A stretch of DNA of 64,000 nt from JAMXLO01 sp963812505 (GTDB lineage: Bacteria; Pseudomonadota; Alphaproteobacteria; Acetobacterales; Acetobacteraceae), in assembly GCA_963812505.1 (NCBI GenBank), contig CAWEVM010000018.1, forward strand, positions 62,001-126,000, written 5' to 3'. The position numbers and the translations under genes are program-made. This document shows, piece by piece, positions 52,919-64,000 of the stretch. The notes under the pieces are model-generated. The model made no database searches. It saw only the letters and a list, made by a program, of their open reading frames with translations, and was not told the DNA's origin. Position 1 is the stretch's first letter. Each line of letters starts with the position of its first letter.

Positions 52919-52947
<29 letters not shown>
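52306..52947 (+). CDS. hpnG: Hopanoid phosphorylase-like protein HpnG (adenosylhopane nucleosidase)
   Basis: A 213-residue protein of the nucleoside phosphorylase fold: VVVGLAAEARIARPLGWRVAIGGGSASGA, VSFGLAGGLDAALRPGALIVPCAVI, and AAVDLESGSVARIAATHGMPFAVLRAICDPA, which contains the purine/ribose-binding Glu. HpnG removes adenine from adenosylhopane. Its natural partner HpnH, the radical-SAM adenosylhopane synthase, is not next to it here. Its last 29 bases overlap the end of the opposite histidine kinase gene. Confidence 0.92.
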
Positions 52948-55087
<2,140 letters not shown>

Positions 55088-55190
55088 TTCGCGCAGCGTG
55101 GCACTGGTCTGGCTAATATCGGCTTAAGGCTGATGCCACGGCGACGTGATCGCGGCGGATGTCCGAAGTAATCTTCCGGTGGAGGAACGC

Positions 55191-55406
55191 TCAGTGCTGA
55201 GGAGCGAGCGCCTGCGCGGGACGCAACTGAGCTTCGCTGACCACGCGTTCGTGACCGTCCTGAACGTTCTTTACTCGATACTGGAGATCGCGGCCTTCAT
55301 CCGGCAACGTGCGCTGAATTGTGTAGGCTCCGCCCGGCACATGGCGCTCCAGCCGGTTTGGCACCAGGTGCACGGTCTGACCGATCTTGAATCTATGACG
55401 CGACAC
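55191..55406 (-). CDS. Small conserved hypothetical protein
   Basis: A 71-residue protein: FKIGQTVHLVPNRLERHVPGG, then YTIQRTLPDEGRDLQYRVKN and HERVVSEAQL. It has a beta-rich pattern seen in short alphaproteobacterial proteins, possibly an SH3/KOW-like barrel. The start is GTG, with AAGGG about 7 bases upstream. There are no partners; function unknown. I recall near-identical proteins across Acetobacteraceae, Rhizobiales and Bradyrhizobium but cannot check. Confidence 0.75.
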   Translation of the reverse strand: MSRHRFKIGQTVHLVPNRLERHVPGGAYTIQRTLPDEGRDLQYRVKNVQDGHERVVSEAQLRPAQALAPQH

Positions 55407-55554
55407 AATGAAACCCTTCCAGCCGTCAGCAGGCGGACCGAACCCTCCTGACGATACCGGCCGGATATGTGGGCCTTCGCGCCTCGGAATGCCAGAGGAA
55501 ACCCGGGCGGTTGCCCGCCATGACGGCGGCGGGGTGGACTGATCCGGCGGATGC

Positions 55555-56292
55555 TCAACGCGGGGTTGTGGCAGGATCGATCTCCGACGGATATGCCTTT
55601 CGATAACTCTCCGCCATCACCTGGTCGAACCGACGCCCTGGCGTATAGCCCAGCATTCCACTCGCGTTCGGCGTGACGCCGGGCAATTGGCGCGGGCACT
55701 CCTCCGGCTCGCCCAATACCGTCCGCAGGGGCAATACGGCGCACCATACTGGCACCGCGTAGTCCTCTTCCTCGTCGCTGACGCCGGTGGCCCGGATCTT
55801 TGCCGTCGCATCCTCGATCTCCATCTCGAGGATGGTGATGGCCTTGATCTCCTGCGCTGTGGGTGGCCGCAGAACGGCCGCGCGACCGGGGAAGAAGCGA
55901 TCGATGAATGCGTCCATCGCTCGAAGCTTTGCCGCGGGATCAGTGACCGCGCGGGCCTGACCATAGGCCATCACGCAACGATAGTTCACCGAATGGTGGA
56001 AGCCCGAGCGCGCCAGTACTACCGCGTCAAAGTGCGTAACGGTCAGACAGACCGGCAAGCCCTTCGCCTGTGCGCGCACCATTCGGCTGGCGGAGGAGCC
56101 GTGCCAATACAGCCGGTCGCCTTCGCGCCAGAACGAGGTCGGCGTGCAGAATGGCTGGCCGTCGATGACATAGGCGATGTGACACACCATCGCGGCGTCA
56201 AGGATCGCATGGACCGTCTCACGATCGTAGTGGCCGCGCTCATAGCGGCGGCGGAGCCGGTTGCGGCTGGTCACGGGATAGGCGTCGGCCAT
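55555..56292 (-). CDS. Pyridoxamine 5'-phosphate oxidase family (FMN-binding) protein
   Basis: A 245-residue split-barrel flavoprotein: RRRYERGHYDRETVHAILDAAMVCHIAYVIDGQPFCTPTSFWREGDRLYWHGSSASRMVRA carries the typical strand order and FMN phosphate contacts. The branch is the DUF447/Pyridox_ox_2 type, related to heme-degrading or F420-type oxidoreductases. The C-terminal 80 residues add a helical cap. GGAGAAA precedes the ATG. It lies alone; the 200 bases before the ABC operon hold no gene. Confidence 0.88.
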   Translation of the reverse strand: MADAYPVTSRNRLRRRYERGHYDRETVHAILDAAMVCHIAYVIDGQPFCTPTSFWREGDRLYWHGSSASRMVRAQAKGLPVCLTVTHFDAVVLARSGFHHSVNYRCVMAYGQARAVTDPAAKLRAMDAFIDRFFPGRAAVLRPPTAQEIKAITILEMEIEDATAKIRATGVSDEEEDYAVPVWCAVLPLRTVLGEPEECPRQLPGVTPNASGMLGYTPGRRFDQVMAESYRKAYPSEIDPATTPR

Positions 56293-56494
56293 GCGGTTTC
56301 TCCGCCGTTACGACATGGACCGATTGGAAAGGATGCCTGGTGCGTTCGGAAGGGCCGGCTGAGGCCATGATGGTTGGTCCAATGTCATTCACGGTTTGCT
56401 GGGGAATAACCGCTGCCAATTCGCCACAGCCATAGCAAGCCGCCATGCCGGGCGAAGTCTCGGCATCGGATGTTTCGGTATCCCCAGCGTCGCC

Positions 56495-57553
56495 TTACAG
56501 CTGCGGGACGAGCGCGACGCCGGAATGAGCCAGGGTGACTGTGACCGGATCGCTCGCGGCGAGTGGCGCTTCGACATCCGGCGCGACGACGAACAGCTCC
56601 TTGTCGAGTCCAGCAATGACGATCCAGTATTCCATGTGGCTGCCGAGATACGCCGCCCTGGCAACATGTCCGTGCAGCCCGTCAGTGCCACGCGCCAACT
56701 GCAGCGCATGGGGCCGGATCGACAGCTCGGCCATCCCTTTCACCGCACCGTGGTGCGGCAGTGTCAAAATCAGCGGGCCGAGCCGCACCGAGGCCATGTC
56801 GCCTTGGTGACTCTCGATCGTCACCGGCACGATGTTGGCGTCACCGATGAAGTCGGCGACGAAGTGACTGCTCGGTTGTTCGTACAGTCCGCGCGGCGTG
56901 CCGTCCTGCGCGATACGCGCCATGTTCATCACCATGATGCGGTCGGAGATCGCCAGCGCCTCCTGCTGGTCGTGGGTGACATAGACCGCGGTGAGCGACA
57001 GGCTCTGCTGGATCTCGCGGATTTCGTCTCGCACGCGTCGGCGCAGCTTGGCGTCGAGATTGGACAGCGGTTCGTCGAACAGCAGCACCTTTGGCTCCAG
57101 CACGATGGCGCGTGCCACGGCAACGCGCTGCTGCTGGCCGCCCGACAGTTCGCTGGGCAGACGCGCGTCGTAGCCGGTGAGCCCAACCAGCGCGAGCTTC
57201 GCCTGCGCCAGTTCCACCGCCCTGGCCTTGCGCATCCCCGACGCGCGCAGGCCATAGCAGACATTCTCCAGTACGGTCATGTGAGGGAACAGCGCATAGG
57301 ACTGGAATACCATCGACACGTCGCGTTCGGCTGCCGACAGCAGCGTGACGTCGTCGCCCTCAATGAGGATCCGTCCGTCGGAGGCCTGCTCCAGACCCGC
57401 AATCAACCGCAGGATGGTCGTCTTGCCGCAACCGGATGGACCTAGCAGCGTCACCAGCGTGCCGCGCTCGATCGACAGGCTGATGGTATCGAGTGCGGTG
57501 ACCGCGCCATAGCGCTTGCTCACCGAATGGAACTCGACGGCGGGCGCGGTCAT
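56495..57553 (-). CDS. ABC transporter ATP-binding protein (FbpC/PotA type)
   Basis: A 352-residue ATPase: Walker A GPSGCGKTT, Q-loop FQSYALFPHMTVLENV, signature LSGGQQQRVAVARA, Walker B VLLFDEPLSNLDAKLRRRVRDEI, switch VTHDQQEALAISDRI, and a C-terminal TOBE domain (about 240-350). This is the CysA/PotA/FbpC layout. It is the last gene of a three-gene operon (binding protein, permease, ATPase); its ATG overlaps the permease stop. Confidence 0.95.
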   Translation of the reverse strand: MTAPAVEFHSVSKRYGAVTALDTISLSIERGTLVTLLGPSGCGKTTILRLIAGLEQASDGRILIEGDDVTLLSAAERDVSMVFQSYALFPHMTVLENVCYGLRASGMRKARAVELAQAKLALVGLTGYDARLPSELSGGQQQRVAVARAIVLEPKVLLFDEPLSNLDAKLRRRVRDEIREIQQSLSLTAVYVTHDQQEALAISDRIMVMNMARIAQDGTPRGLYEQPSSHFVADFIGDANIVPVTIESHQGDMASVRLGPLILTLPHHGAVKGMAELSIRPHALQLARGTDGLHGHVARAAYLGSHMEYWIVIAGLDKELFVVAPDVEAPLAASDPVTVTLAHSGVALVPQL

Positions 57554-59695
57554 GTCTGCACCAATGCGATATCGGGTGCTTCAACTGCCGGCACCGCGGC
57601 GCGACGGCCGATGCGGCGCTCGCCTACCAGCAACTGGATCAGTACCAGCACCAGCATCATGAAGATCACCAGCATCGCCGAATAGACGATCGCCACGCCG
57701 TACTCGCCGACATCCGCGCGGCCAACGATATAGACCGTGGCGAGATTGTAGTGCCCGGTGACCAGGAAGATCACCGCACTCACAGCGGTGACCGCTCGCA
57801 CGAAGCTGTACACCATGGCGGTGACGACCGCCGGCCGCAGCATCGGCAGGATGACGCGGACCAGCGTGCCGAACGAATGCGACCCCAGTGTCAGGGACGC
57901 TTCATCCAGGCTTCGGTCGATCTGGCTCAGATTGGCGAGGCCGGCGCGAATGCCCACCGGCATGTTGCGGAAAATGAAGGCGATCGCGATGATCGTGGCC
58001 GTGCCGGTCAGCGACACCGGGGGCACATTGAATGCCAGGATATAGGCGACACCGATCACGGTGCCTGGGATCGCGAAGCTCATCATTGCGAGAAACTCGA
58101 AGCTGCGGCGCCCAGGGAATTGCTGGCGGTCGAGCAGCCACGCGGTGAGAATGCCAAGTGCCGCGGTGAACGGCATCGCGATCAACGCGATCTCGATCGT
58201 GACGATGAAGGAGTTCCACGCGGAGCCGGAAAAGAACCAGCCGCCGACACCTTTCTCGATCGAGAAGGCGGTCAAGAAGTATTCCAGGGTCGGCGTGTTG
58301 TCGCGCCCGACCGAGACGACGAAGCCGCCGATCATGATCATGCCGTAGACTGCAACTGTCAGCAGCAGCCACGGCACGATCACCGCGTAGCAGGACACGC
58401 GCACTCCTGCGGGCAACGAGGCGGGTATGCCGGTGTGGCCCTTGCCGGAGACGGTCGCGTAGCTGCGGCGGCCGAGCCAGAAGCGCTGGGCCTGGAAGGC
58501 GGCCAGCGTGAATGCCAGCAGCACGATGGCGAGCACTGCCGCACGGCCCTGATCGTGCGAGGCCCCGACCACGGCAAAGAAGATATCGGTGGACAGCACG
58601 TTGAAGTTGCCGCCAATCACCAATGGGTTGGCGAAGTCCGCCATGCTCTCGATGAAGCCGATCAGAAAGGCGTTGGCGAGCCCGGGCCGGATCAGCGGCC
58701 AGGTGATCGTGCGGAACGTGTACCATCGGCTCGCCCGCAGCGTCTGCGACGCTTCCTCCAGAACTCGGCGCGACGCCCTGGAGGACGCCGAGCAGCACCA
58801 GCAGCGAGATCGGCGTGAACGCCAGCACCTGAGCGATGGTGATGCCCGGCATGCCGTAGATCCAGCGGCTGCGCGGGATGTCGAGCAAATTGCCGATCCA
58901 CACCGTGACCACACCGGCGCGTCCGAACAGCAGGATGAGCGCGAGCCCGATGACGAAGGGCGGCGTGATGATCGGCAGTATGGACAGCGCGCGGAGCAGC
59001 GGCTTCATCGGCGCGCGCGTGCGCAGTGCCACCAGCGCGAAGGCGAGCCCGAGAAGCGTGGTGAGCAGGCCGACCAGTGCCGCCTCGGCCACCGTGTTCC
59101 AGGCCACACCACAACCATGCGAGCCGGTCAGACAACCGAGGCTCCAGATGGAAGGGCTGAGCAGCTTGGTCAGGAATTCGCCAGGCGCGAAGGCGCCTTC
59201 ATTGTCGCGCACGGCGGATGAGAGGATGCAAAGTACTGGATAGAACACGAACAGTGCAATCAAGCCGATGACCAGCAAAAGCGAGGCGGTGACGAACACA
59301 TCGCCCTTGCAGGCGCCGAGACGCGCGAGGCCGTGGGCAAGCAGCATCAGGCAGGCAAGTGCGTAGAGTGCGGCACCCCAGCCCATCGCCTGCTGGCTAG
59401 GCCCCTCGCCGAACACGCCGGCAAGCCAGGCATAGGTCCAGCCGCGGTGAATGATCAGCAGGCCCTCGCCGGCCAGCCACACGAGCCCCGCGGCGCCGGC
59501 CGCGACGAGAGGGCGCGGCGACCTGTGTGCCAGTGCCGCCCAGGTCGCCAGCAGCAACGGCAAGGCCAGCGGCAGGAGCCAAATACGCGACGCAAACAGC
59601 GCGGGTGGCGCAATGCCGCCGTCGAGCCCGTACCACGGGACCATCAGCAGACCAGCCCAACCGGCCGTCAGCCAGACCAGCAGAGCGCGCGGCAC
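57550..59695 (-). pseudogene. Fused two-domain ABC permease (FbpB type), one frameshift
   Basis: Two overlapping frames give a 714-residue permease. The first part (from 59695) has two groups of helices and the first EAA-like loop, ending LLVLLGVLQGVAPS. The second continues LEEASQTLRASRWYTFRTIT, then FIESMADFANPLVIGGN and a second permease unit with SLDEASLTLGSHSFGTLVRVILP. Removing one of the paired A residues at 58762-58763 (plus strand) joins them as APSLEEASQTL with no other change. The product would be an iron-type (FbpB/AfuB) permease. Either a fresh frameshift or a sequencing error. Confidence 0.88.
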
Positions 59696-59705
59696 GCGGA
59701 CGGCG

Positions 59706-60752
59706 CTATTTCGGTGCGTTCTTCACCTCGGTCGTCCACTTGTCCAGCAGGCGCTTGCGCGTCGCGGACGAACCGTAGGTGGCGAAGTCGTACTCGATCA
59801 GTTTGATCTTGGAGAGATCAGGCGCCTCGGGCGGCACCGGAGTCGCAGGATTGGAGGGGATCTGGAAACTTCCTGTGGCGGCGGCGAGCTTCTGCGCCTC
59901 CGGCGTCAGTGCCCAGTCGTAGAACTGCTTCGCCTCATCCATATGCTTGGCACCTGCCACCAGGCTGAGGGAGCCGATCTCATAGCCGGTGCCTTCGCAG
60001 GGCGACACCACGGCGACCGGTTTATGGTGTTCAGCCACGTCGATCACGTCGTGCTGGAAGGCGATGCCGATCAGGGTCTCGCCCTGTCCTGCAGCGAGCG
60101 CCGGCGCCGCGCCTGCCTTGGTGTATTCATTAATGTTCCGGTTCAGCGCCTTGAGATAATCAAAGCCTTTGTCCTCGCCCATGAGCTGCACGATGGTTGC
60201 CAGCATGGTCCAGGCCGTGCCGGACGAATTTGGATCGGCCATCTGCACTTCACCCTTGAACTCGGGCTTGATCAGGTCGGCCCAACAGGCGGGAGGGGTG
60301 AGCTTGCGCTTCGTGATATCCTCGGTGTTGTAGCCGAAGCCGAGCGCGCCGAGATAAAGCCCCACCGTGCGGTTGTGCGCGCGCTGTGCCTGGCGCTGCG
60401 CCCAGTCGCGCAGCTTGGGCAGCATCGGCGATACATAGGGTGCGGTGACAGCTTCGTCGGCGGCCTGCAAATGCGGATCGCCGGTGCCGCCGAACCATAC
60501 GTCGCCGTGTGGATTGTCCTTCTCGGCGCGCACCCGGGCATAGACCTCGCCGGCGCTCATGCGTGTCATGTCGACCTGAACACCGGTCTCCTTCTGATAG
60601 GTTGTGGCGACTGCGCGGCACCATTTCTCATCCACGCCGCAGTACATGACGAGCTGGCGCTGTGCATGGGCGGCTCCGGATGCAAGCGCGCCGAGCGTGA
60701 TGGCAGCGGCCAGACCGCCCAAGCGGCGGGCCGTGCGGTGCGAGATGATCAT
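59706..60752 (-). CDS. Iron-type ABC transporter substrate-binding protein (FbpA/AfuA-like)
   Basis: A 348-residue periplasmic protein with a signal peptide (LGGLAAAITLGALASGAAHA). The fold is that of family 1/FbpA-like binding proteins: RQLVMYCGVDEKWCRAVATTYQKETGVQVDMTRMSAGEVYARVRAEKDNPHGDVWFGG and VAGAKHMDEAKQFYDWALTPEAQKLAAATG. Ferric iron is the usual ligand, but the paired Tyr of classical FbpA are not evident, so another anion or a complex is possible. First gene of the operon; the permease follows after 10 bases. The earlier start is rejected because it precedes a good signal peptide. Confidence 0.92.
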   Translation of the reverse strand: MIISHRTARRLGGLAAAITLGALASGAAHAQRQLVMYCGVDEKWCRAVATTYQKETGVQVDMTRMSAGEVYARVRAEKDNPHGDVWFGGTGDPHLQAADEAVTAPYVSPMLPKLRDWAQRQAQRAHNRTVGLYLGALGFGYNTEDITKRKLTPPACWADLIKPEFKGEVQMADPNSSGTAWTMLATIVQLMGEDKGFDYLKALNRNINEYTKAGAAPALAAGQGETLIGIAFQHDVIDVAEHHKPVAVVSPCEGTGYEIGSLSLVAGAKHMDEAKQFYDWALTPEAQKLAAATGSFQIPSNPATPVPPEAPDLSKIKLIEYDFATYGSSATRKRLLDKWTTEVKNAPK

Positions 60753-60859
60753 GCGTTCCCCCTCAGGCGCCGTGGTGCGGCACGCGCCGTACGCCAGATT
60801 GGAGCTTGGTTTCGGTGCCTCCGCAACAGAAATGTTACGCGACTGGTCGACGGCGCGGC

Positions 60860-62527
60860 TCAGTAGATCAGGACGGTATCCCAGAATGCGCACTTATGGA
60901 CGGCGGCGAACTGTGCCGCGGTGATCGTCGATGAAGCTGGCACATTCTGCGACAGGTAAACCTGCGAGTCCTTGGTGTAGCGCGGCCAAGGCTGGTCGCG
61001 CTTCAGGTTCGGGTTGCCGGTGTACATGAAGTTGGTCCACGCGGTAACCAATTGTCCTGAGAGCGCACGTTCCTGTGCGCTGAGCTGATGCTGAATACCC
61101 AATGGGCCGCCATGCCAATTCGGGAACAGGAACTGGATGTCGATCGTATGGGCTGCGCCGTGGGGAAAGGCGAGCGGGGGAAAGTACCAGGGTGCGTTGC
61201 GGTCGGCGAATTCGTAGGCGTAGAGCGGCACAAACTGCGATACGTTGTTGTTGAGGTAGGGATGTCGGCAAACATTCGCGTCCGTGCCGACAGCGACCCA
61301 GGCGGCACCCGGGCTCGGATAGGCACTGACCGGGTATATGGCCAGGACTTTATCGGGCGTCCCCTCGGGGTAGTTCGGCGGGCCTGCGCCAGGGCCGGCC
61401 GGGCCGCCATAGGTGGTCTTGACGAGATTGGTGTAGCGCTCCCCGGTCATGGGCCCGAAGAACAGCTCGTCGATGCTCGCAGTGAACGCGCCCTCGTCCG
61501 CGACCGCGCCGTTCATGACGGGCATGTGGTTGAATTTTCCGGTGCTCCACGCGGTATCCGCAGGGATCGGCAGGATTCTGCCATCAACCAACAACCCATT
61601 CACGTAGGGACCATTCGCTGCGGCCGTCCCCTGCAGCGATAGAATCTTCGATACACTCAGCGCGCGAAGGCACGCGGCAACCTGAGCGGTGGCATCGGTG
61701 CCGCAGCCGGCAGCTTTGCCGAAGTCGGTGCCGCGCTGCTCGGCCAGTGGCAGCGGCGCGACGGTGAGCAACGGCCCGCTCTCGAAGATTGCGCGATGGA
61801 ACAGGCCTGCGCTTGCCGGAGATATCATGGCAGCGGCGGTGCTCGTCGAGCCGGCCGACTGGCCGCCCACCGTGACGTTGCCGGGATCGCCGCCGAACGC
61901 AGCGATATTTCGTTGCACCCAGCGGAGCGCCTCCTGCTGGTCCATCAGTCCGTAGTTGCCGAAGTCGTGTTCTTCGCCGTCGATCGCCGGATGGCCGAAA
62001 TAGCCGAGGAGGCCGAGACGGTAGTTGATAGTCACAACGACCGTTGGGCCGGCCGGACCGCCTTTGACGAGAGCGCTGGCGTCGTAGTCGTTGCTCTCAC
62101 CGTCGAACAGGCCGCCGCCGTGGATCCAGAGCAGGACTGGAAGCTTCTTCGCCGGGTTGGTCCGCGGGGTGAAGACGTTCAGGTAGAGACAGTCCTCCGT
62201 TATGCTGACCGGACCTGCGAACACACCGAGCTCGGTGATCTGCGGGCACGTGTTGCCAAACTTCGTTGCGTTCAGCGTCTGCGTCCAGGGAGCGTGAGGC
62301 TTTGGTGGCTGCCAGCGGAGATCGCCGACGGGCGGAGCGGCGTAAGGGATGCCTAGAAACGCGCTCATCCCGTTCCTTGCGACGCCGTGTACCGGGCCTT
62401 CGGCGGTGCGAACGGTAGGTCCGGCAGGTTCCGCGGCAATCGCGCGTGACTGGAGCCCCATCGGCGAGCACAGCAGCCCAAGCAAGGCGGCGGCAGTTGG
62501 AAGGACGGTCTGACCCAACCTCACCAT
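60860..62527 (-). CDS. Type-B carboxylesterase/lipase family protein, secreted
   Basis: A 555-residue esterase. A signal peptide (TAAALLGLLCSPMGLQSRAIAAE) is followed by GIPYAAPPVGDLRWQPP, EDCLYLNVFTP, the oxyanion HGGG in LLWIHGGGLFDG, the nucleophile in TVGGQSAGSTS, and the His region FPHGAAHTIDIQFLF. It hydrolyses carboxylic esters in the periplasm or outside. GGAGAG precedes the ATG. It has no evident partner; the regulator upstream on the same strand might control it. Confidence 0.93.
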   Translation of the reverse strand: MVRLGQTVLPTAAALLGLLCSPMGLQSRAIAAEPAGPTVRTAEGPVHGVARNGMSAFLGIPYAAPPVGDLRWQPPKPHAPWTQTLNATKFGNTCPQITELGVFAGPVSITEDCLYLNVFTPRTNPAKKLPVLLWIHGGGLFDGESNDYDASALVKGGPAGPTVVVTINYRLGLLGYFGHPAIDGEEHDFGNYGLMDQQEALRWVQRNIAAFGGDPGNVTVGGQSAGSTSTAAAMISPASAGLFHRAIFESGPLLTVAPLPLAEQRGTDFGKAAGCGTDATAQVAACLRALSVSKILSLQGTAAANGPYVNGLLVDGRILPIPADTAWSTGKFNHMPVMNGAVADEGAFTASIDELFFGPMTGERYTNLVKTTYGGPAGPGAGPPNYPEGTPDKVLAIYPVSAYPSPGAAWVAVGTDANVCRHPYLNNNVSQFVPLYAYEFADRNAPWYFPPLAFPHGAAHTIDIQFLFPNWHGGPLGIQHQLSAQERALSGQLVTAWTNFMYTGNPNLKRDQPWPRYTKDSQVYLSQNVPASSTITAAQFAAVHKCAFWDTVLIY

Positions 62528-62596
62528 AGTTTCTCTCCCTAGCGTTTCTTGGCAGGGATGCTGCGCGCCTTTCTCGCGGCGTGGCAAGACTGGCAG

Positions 62597-63382
62597 TCAG
62601 CCGGGTGGTCGCTGCAGGACTTCCGCGGTTGCTGCGTCTGCCGGATAGAATGCCTCGACCGCAAGTTCTGCCAGCGTGATATCGACCGGCGTGCCGAACA
62701 CCGTTGTGGTGCTGAAGAAGGAGAGAATACCGGTTGGCGTGATCAGCTTGAACGGCACGACGAAGGCAGTGGCATCGATGTCGTGCGTCGCGCCGTCGGG
62801 GGCGGGATAGTCACGCAGTTCGCGCAGCAGGCGGATCAGCACAGGATCGCCGCTTACCTGGATCTGATGCCCGAGACGGGCGAGCAGATGTGCGCGCCAC
62901 TCTGCGAGGTTTGCAGTTCGTGGTGCCATCCCCGCAGGATGCAGCGCGAGACGCATCACGTTGACCGGCGGTTGCAGCAGCGCAGCATCGACATCGCCGA
63001 TCACGCGCTGTGTCGCGGCGTTCGATGCGACCAGCGTCCAGTGGCGATCGACGGCGAGTGCGGGATATGGTTCGTGTCCGGCGAGCACCTGATCCATCGC
63101 CCGGCGCGCAATCCGCAGTGCGGGGTCATCGAGCGGACGCTCGGGGAACACCGACGCGTAGCCCGCCGCGTGCAACATGAGGTTGCGATCGCGCAGCGGG
63201 ACATCGAGCTGTTCGGCGAGGCGCAGCACCATGTCGCGGCTTGGCTGCGATCGGCCGGTTTCGAGAAAGCTGAGGTGGCGCGCGGAGATTTCGGCGTCCA
63301 GCGAAAGCTCGAGCTGACTTTTGCGGCGGCGCTGGCGCCACTCGCGCAGCAGGTCGCCGATCGGTCTGACAGTGACTGACAT
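62597..63382 (-). CDS. XRE-family regulator with MmyB-like ligand-binding domain
   Basis: A 261-residue regulator. The HTH_31 domain at about 5-70 is IGDLLREWRQRRRKSQLELSLDAEISARHLSFLETGRSQPSRDMVLRLAEQLDVPL. The MmyB-like PAS-type domain at about 90-250 includes YPALAVDRHWTLVASNAA and FSTTTVFGTPVDITLAELAVEAFYPAD. Relatives bind fatty acids or flavins. It is divergent from the NTF2-like gene and lies just upstream of the carboxylesterase; control of either is plausible. An upstream ATG gives 12 more residues. Confidence 0.93.
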   Translation of the reverse strand: MSVTVRPIGDLLREWRQRRRKSQLELSLDAEISARHLSFLETGRSQPSRDMVLRLAEQLDVPLRDRNLMLHAAGYASVFPERPLDDPALRIARRAMDQVLAGHEPYPALAVDRHWTLVASNAATQRVIGDVDAALLQPPVNVMRLALHPAGMAPRTANLAEWRAHLLARLGHQIQVSGDPVLIRLLRELRDYPAPDGATHDIDATAFVVPFKLITPTGILSFFSTTTVFGTPVDITLAELAVEAFYPADAATAEVLQRPPG

Positions 63383-63505
63383 GGCGTGACGATAACGCGT
63401 GCGTGCGACCGCATCCAATTACCTGCGATGTAATCGACCCGCGGCGCGACATCGGCGATGTGTGCCGTCGCACCACATCGGGTGCGGCAAACCAAGGAGC
63501 CACAC

Positions 63506-63865
63506 ATGAACACGCTGACCGATCTGATCGATCGCTATATCGCGACGTGGAACGAGGCTGACGGCGGGCGTCGCCGCGATCTTATTGCGCAGACCTGGAG
63601 CGAGGGGGCGAGCTATCTCGATCCGATGCTGCAAAGCGAGGGGAGGGAGGGCATCGACGCGATGATTGTCGGTGTGCAGGAGAAGTTCCCGGGCCATCGG
63701 TTCCGCCGCACGGGCGAGGTGGAAAGCCACCACGACCGGGTGCGCTTCACGTGGGAGCTTGCGGCGGAGGGTGGGGATGCGGTGGTGAAGGGTACCGACT
63801 TCGGTGTCGTCGCGCCGGACAACCGGCTGCAGGCGATCACCGGGTTCTTTGACCACGTGCGGTAG
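63506..63865 (+). CDS. NTF2-like (SnoaL-type) nuclear transport factor 2 family protein
   Basis: A 119-residue alpha+beta-cone protein: LTDLIDRYIATWNEADGGRRRDLIAQTWSEGASYLDPMLQSEGREGIDAMI, then FRRTGEVESHHDRVRFTWEL and KGTDFGVVAPDNRLQAITGFFD. This is the SnoaL-like family, which holds small-molecule isomerases, cyclases and many proteins without known function. AAGGAG precedes the ATG. Genes of this kind are often paired with a divergent XRE/MmyB regulator, as here, which suggests the regulator controls it. Confidence 0.9.
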   Translation: MNTLTDLIDRYIATWNEADGGRRRDLIAQTWSEGASYLDPMLQSEGREGIDAMIVGVQEKFPGHRFRRTGEVESHHDRVRFTWELAAEGGDAVVKGTDFGVVAPDNRLQAITGFFDHVR

Positions 63866-63901
63866 GGCTGAACCTATTCGAGGAGCGGAGTGATGGGGGC
63901 C

Positions 63902-64000
63902 TCAGGACGATGGGGATTGCTTCGTCGCTTCGCTTCTCGCGCTGACAGGGGTGGCGACCACGTTGCGGTCTATGAGGTCGGCGATTTCGGCTCGGGTGTA
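63902..64000 (-). CDS. Partial CDS: C-terminal end, probably a CaiB-type CoA transferase
   Basis: Only the last 32 codons are in the window: YTRAEIADLIDRNVVATPV, then a tail ending SEATKQSPSS. The Y(S/T)xAEIAxLxxxxVV pattern is the common C-terminus of family III CoA transferases. The tail after ATPV is encoded by the dispersed intergenic repeat (copy also at 23128), so the original stop has probably been lost and replaced. The rest of the gene lies outside the window. Confidence 0.5.
   Translation of the reverse strand, partial: YTRAEIADLIDRNVVATPVSARSEATKQSPSS
63913..63949. repeat. Dispersed intergenic repeat, second copy, inside a gene end
   Basis: GGGGATTGCTTCGTCGCTTC followed by GCTTCTCGCGCTGACAGG is a diverged copy of the element at 23128-23175. 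It overlaps the final codons of the CoA-transferase-like frame and supplies its last residues and stop region. Confidence 0.45.

Overview
The window looks like a chromosomal segment of a GC-rich alphaproteobacterium, most likely an Acetobacteraceae/Rhodospirillales-type organism. The grounds are strong GC bias in third codon positions, a complete squalene-hopene locus, an AaeXAB-type efflux operon, and small proteins of a kind I associate with that group. The family is inferred from gene content and style; there is no rRNA to confirm it. One tRNA-Gly(GCC) is present. No rRNA, CRISPR array, integrase or intact insertion sequence was seen.

Layout. 1-3960 is a decayed, gene-poor stretch: a transketolase N-terminal stump cut by the tail of an IS4-type transposase, an orphan ThDP-dependent enzyme, a Lar-like zinc ribbon, a tiny lipoprotein and an IS5-type transposase tail. 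3958-23100 is housekeeping and membrane physiology: a DUF6880 protein, tRNA-Gly, a thioredoxin-TPR/Lon-N/Trm112/DUF971 run, an efflux operon, an L,D-transpeptidase with GTP cyclohydrolase II, an OmpR-type regulator, a UdgX-type uracil-DNA protein, an S9 peptidase, a gamma-glutamyltransferase, transporters and a CPA2 antiporter. 23180-30908 is a catabolic-looking island: FAH-family hydrolase, two alpha-ketoglutarate dioxygenases, an orphan peptide-type binding protein, a CoA transferase, an LLM flavin oxidoreductase and an SDR pseudogene. 30925-37090 holds envelope genes: a peptidoglycan-binding lipoprotein, a 1173-residue multi-domain glycosyltransferase, a second GT2 and a split chromate transporter.

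37143-41781 is a compact unit. An MddA-like methyltransferase, an alpha/beta hydrolase and a small unknown protein form one operon, divergent from an unusual AraC-HTH/TPR regulator, with a TauE/SafE exporter converging. 44143-52947 is the hopanoid locus: hpnL is divergent from hpnA-B-C-D-E-shc-hpnG, which together would make squalene from farnesyl diphosphate, cyclise it to hopene and process the adenosyl/ribosyl side chain. hpnH is absent here. Two copies of one palindromic purine/pyrimidine element sit exactly at hpnC/hpnD and shc/hpnG. 52919-64000 holds an orphan hybrid-sensor-like histidine kinase, an FMN-binding protein, a ferric-iron-type ABC transporter with a frameshifted permease, a type-B carboxylesterase, an XRE/MmyB regulator, an NTF2-like protein and the 3' end of a CoA transferase.

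The points I would check first are: a dioxygenase whose facial-triad Asp is Asn (27673-28515); the MddA/hydrolase/AraC-TPR/TauE unit and its inverted-repeat operator candidate; the palindromes inside the hopanoid operon; the DUF4130-UdgX fusion without its usual radical-SAM partner; and single-base homopolymer frameshifts in two otherwise intact transporter genes. I found no clearly unprecedented multi-gene system.
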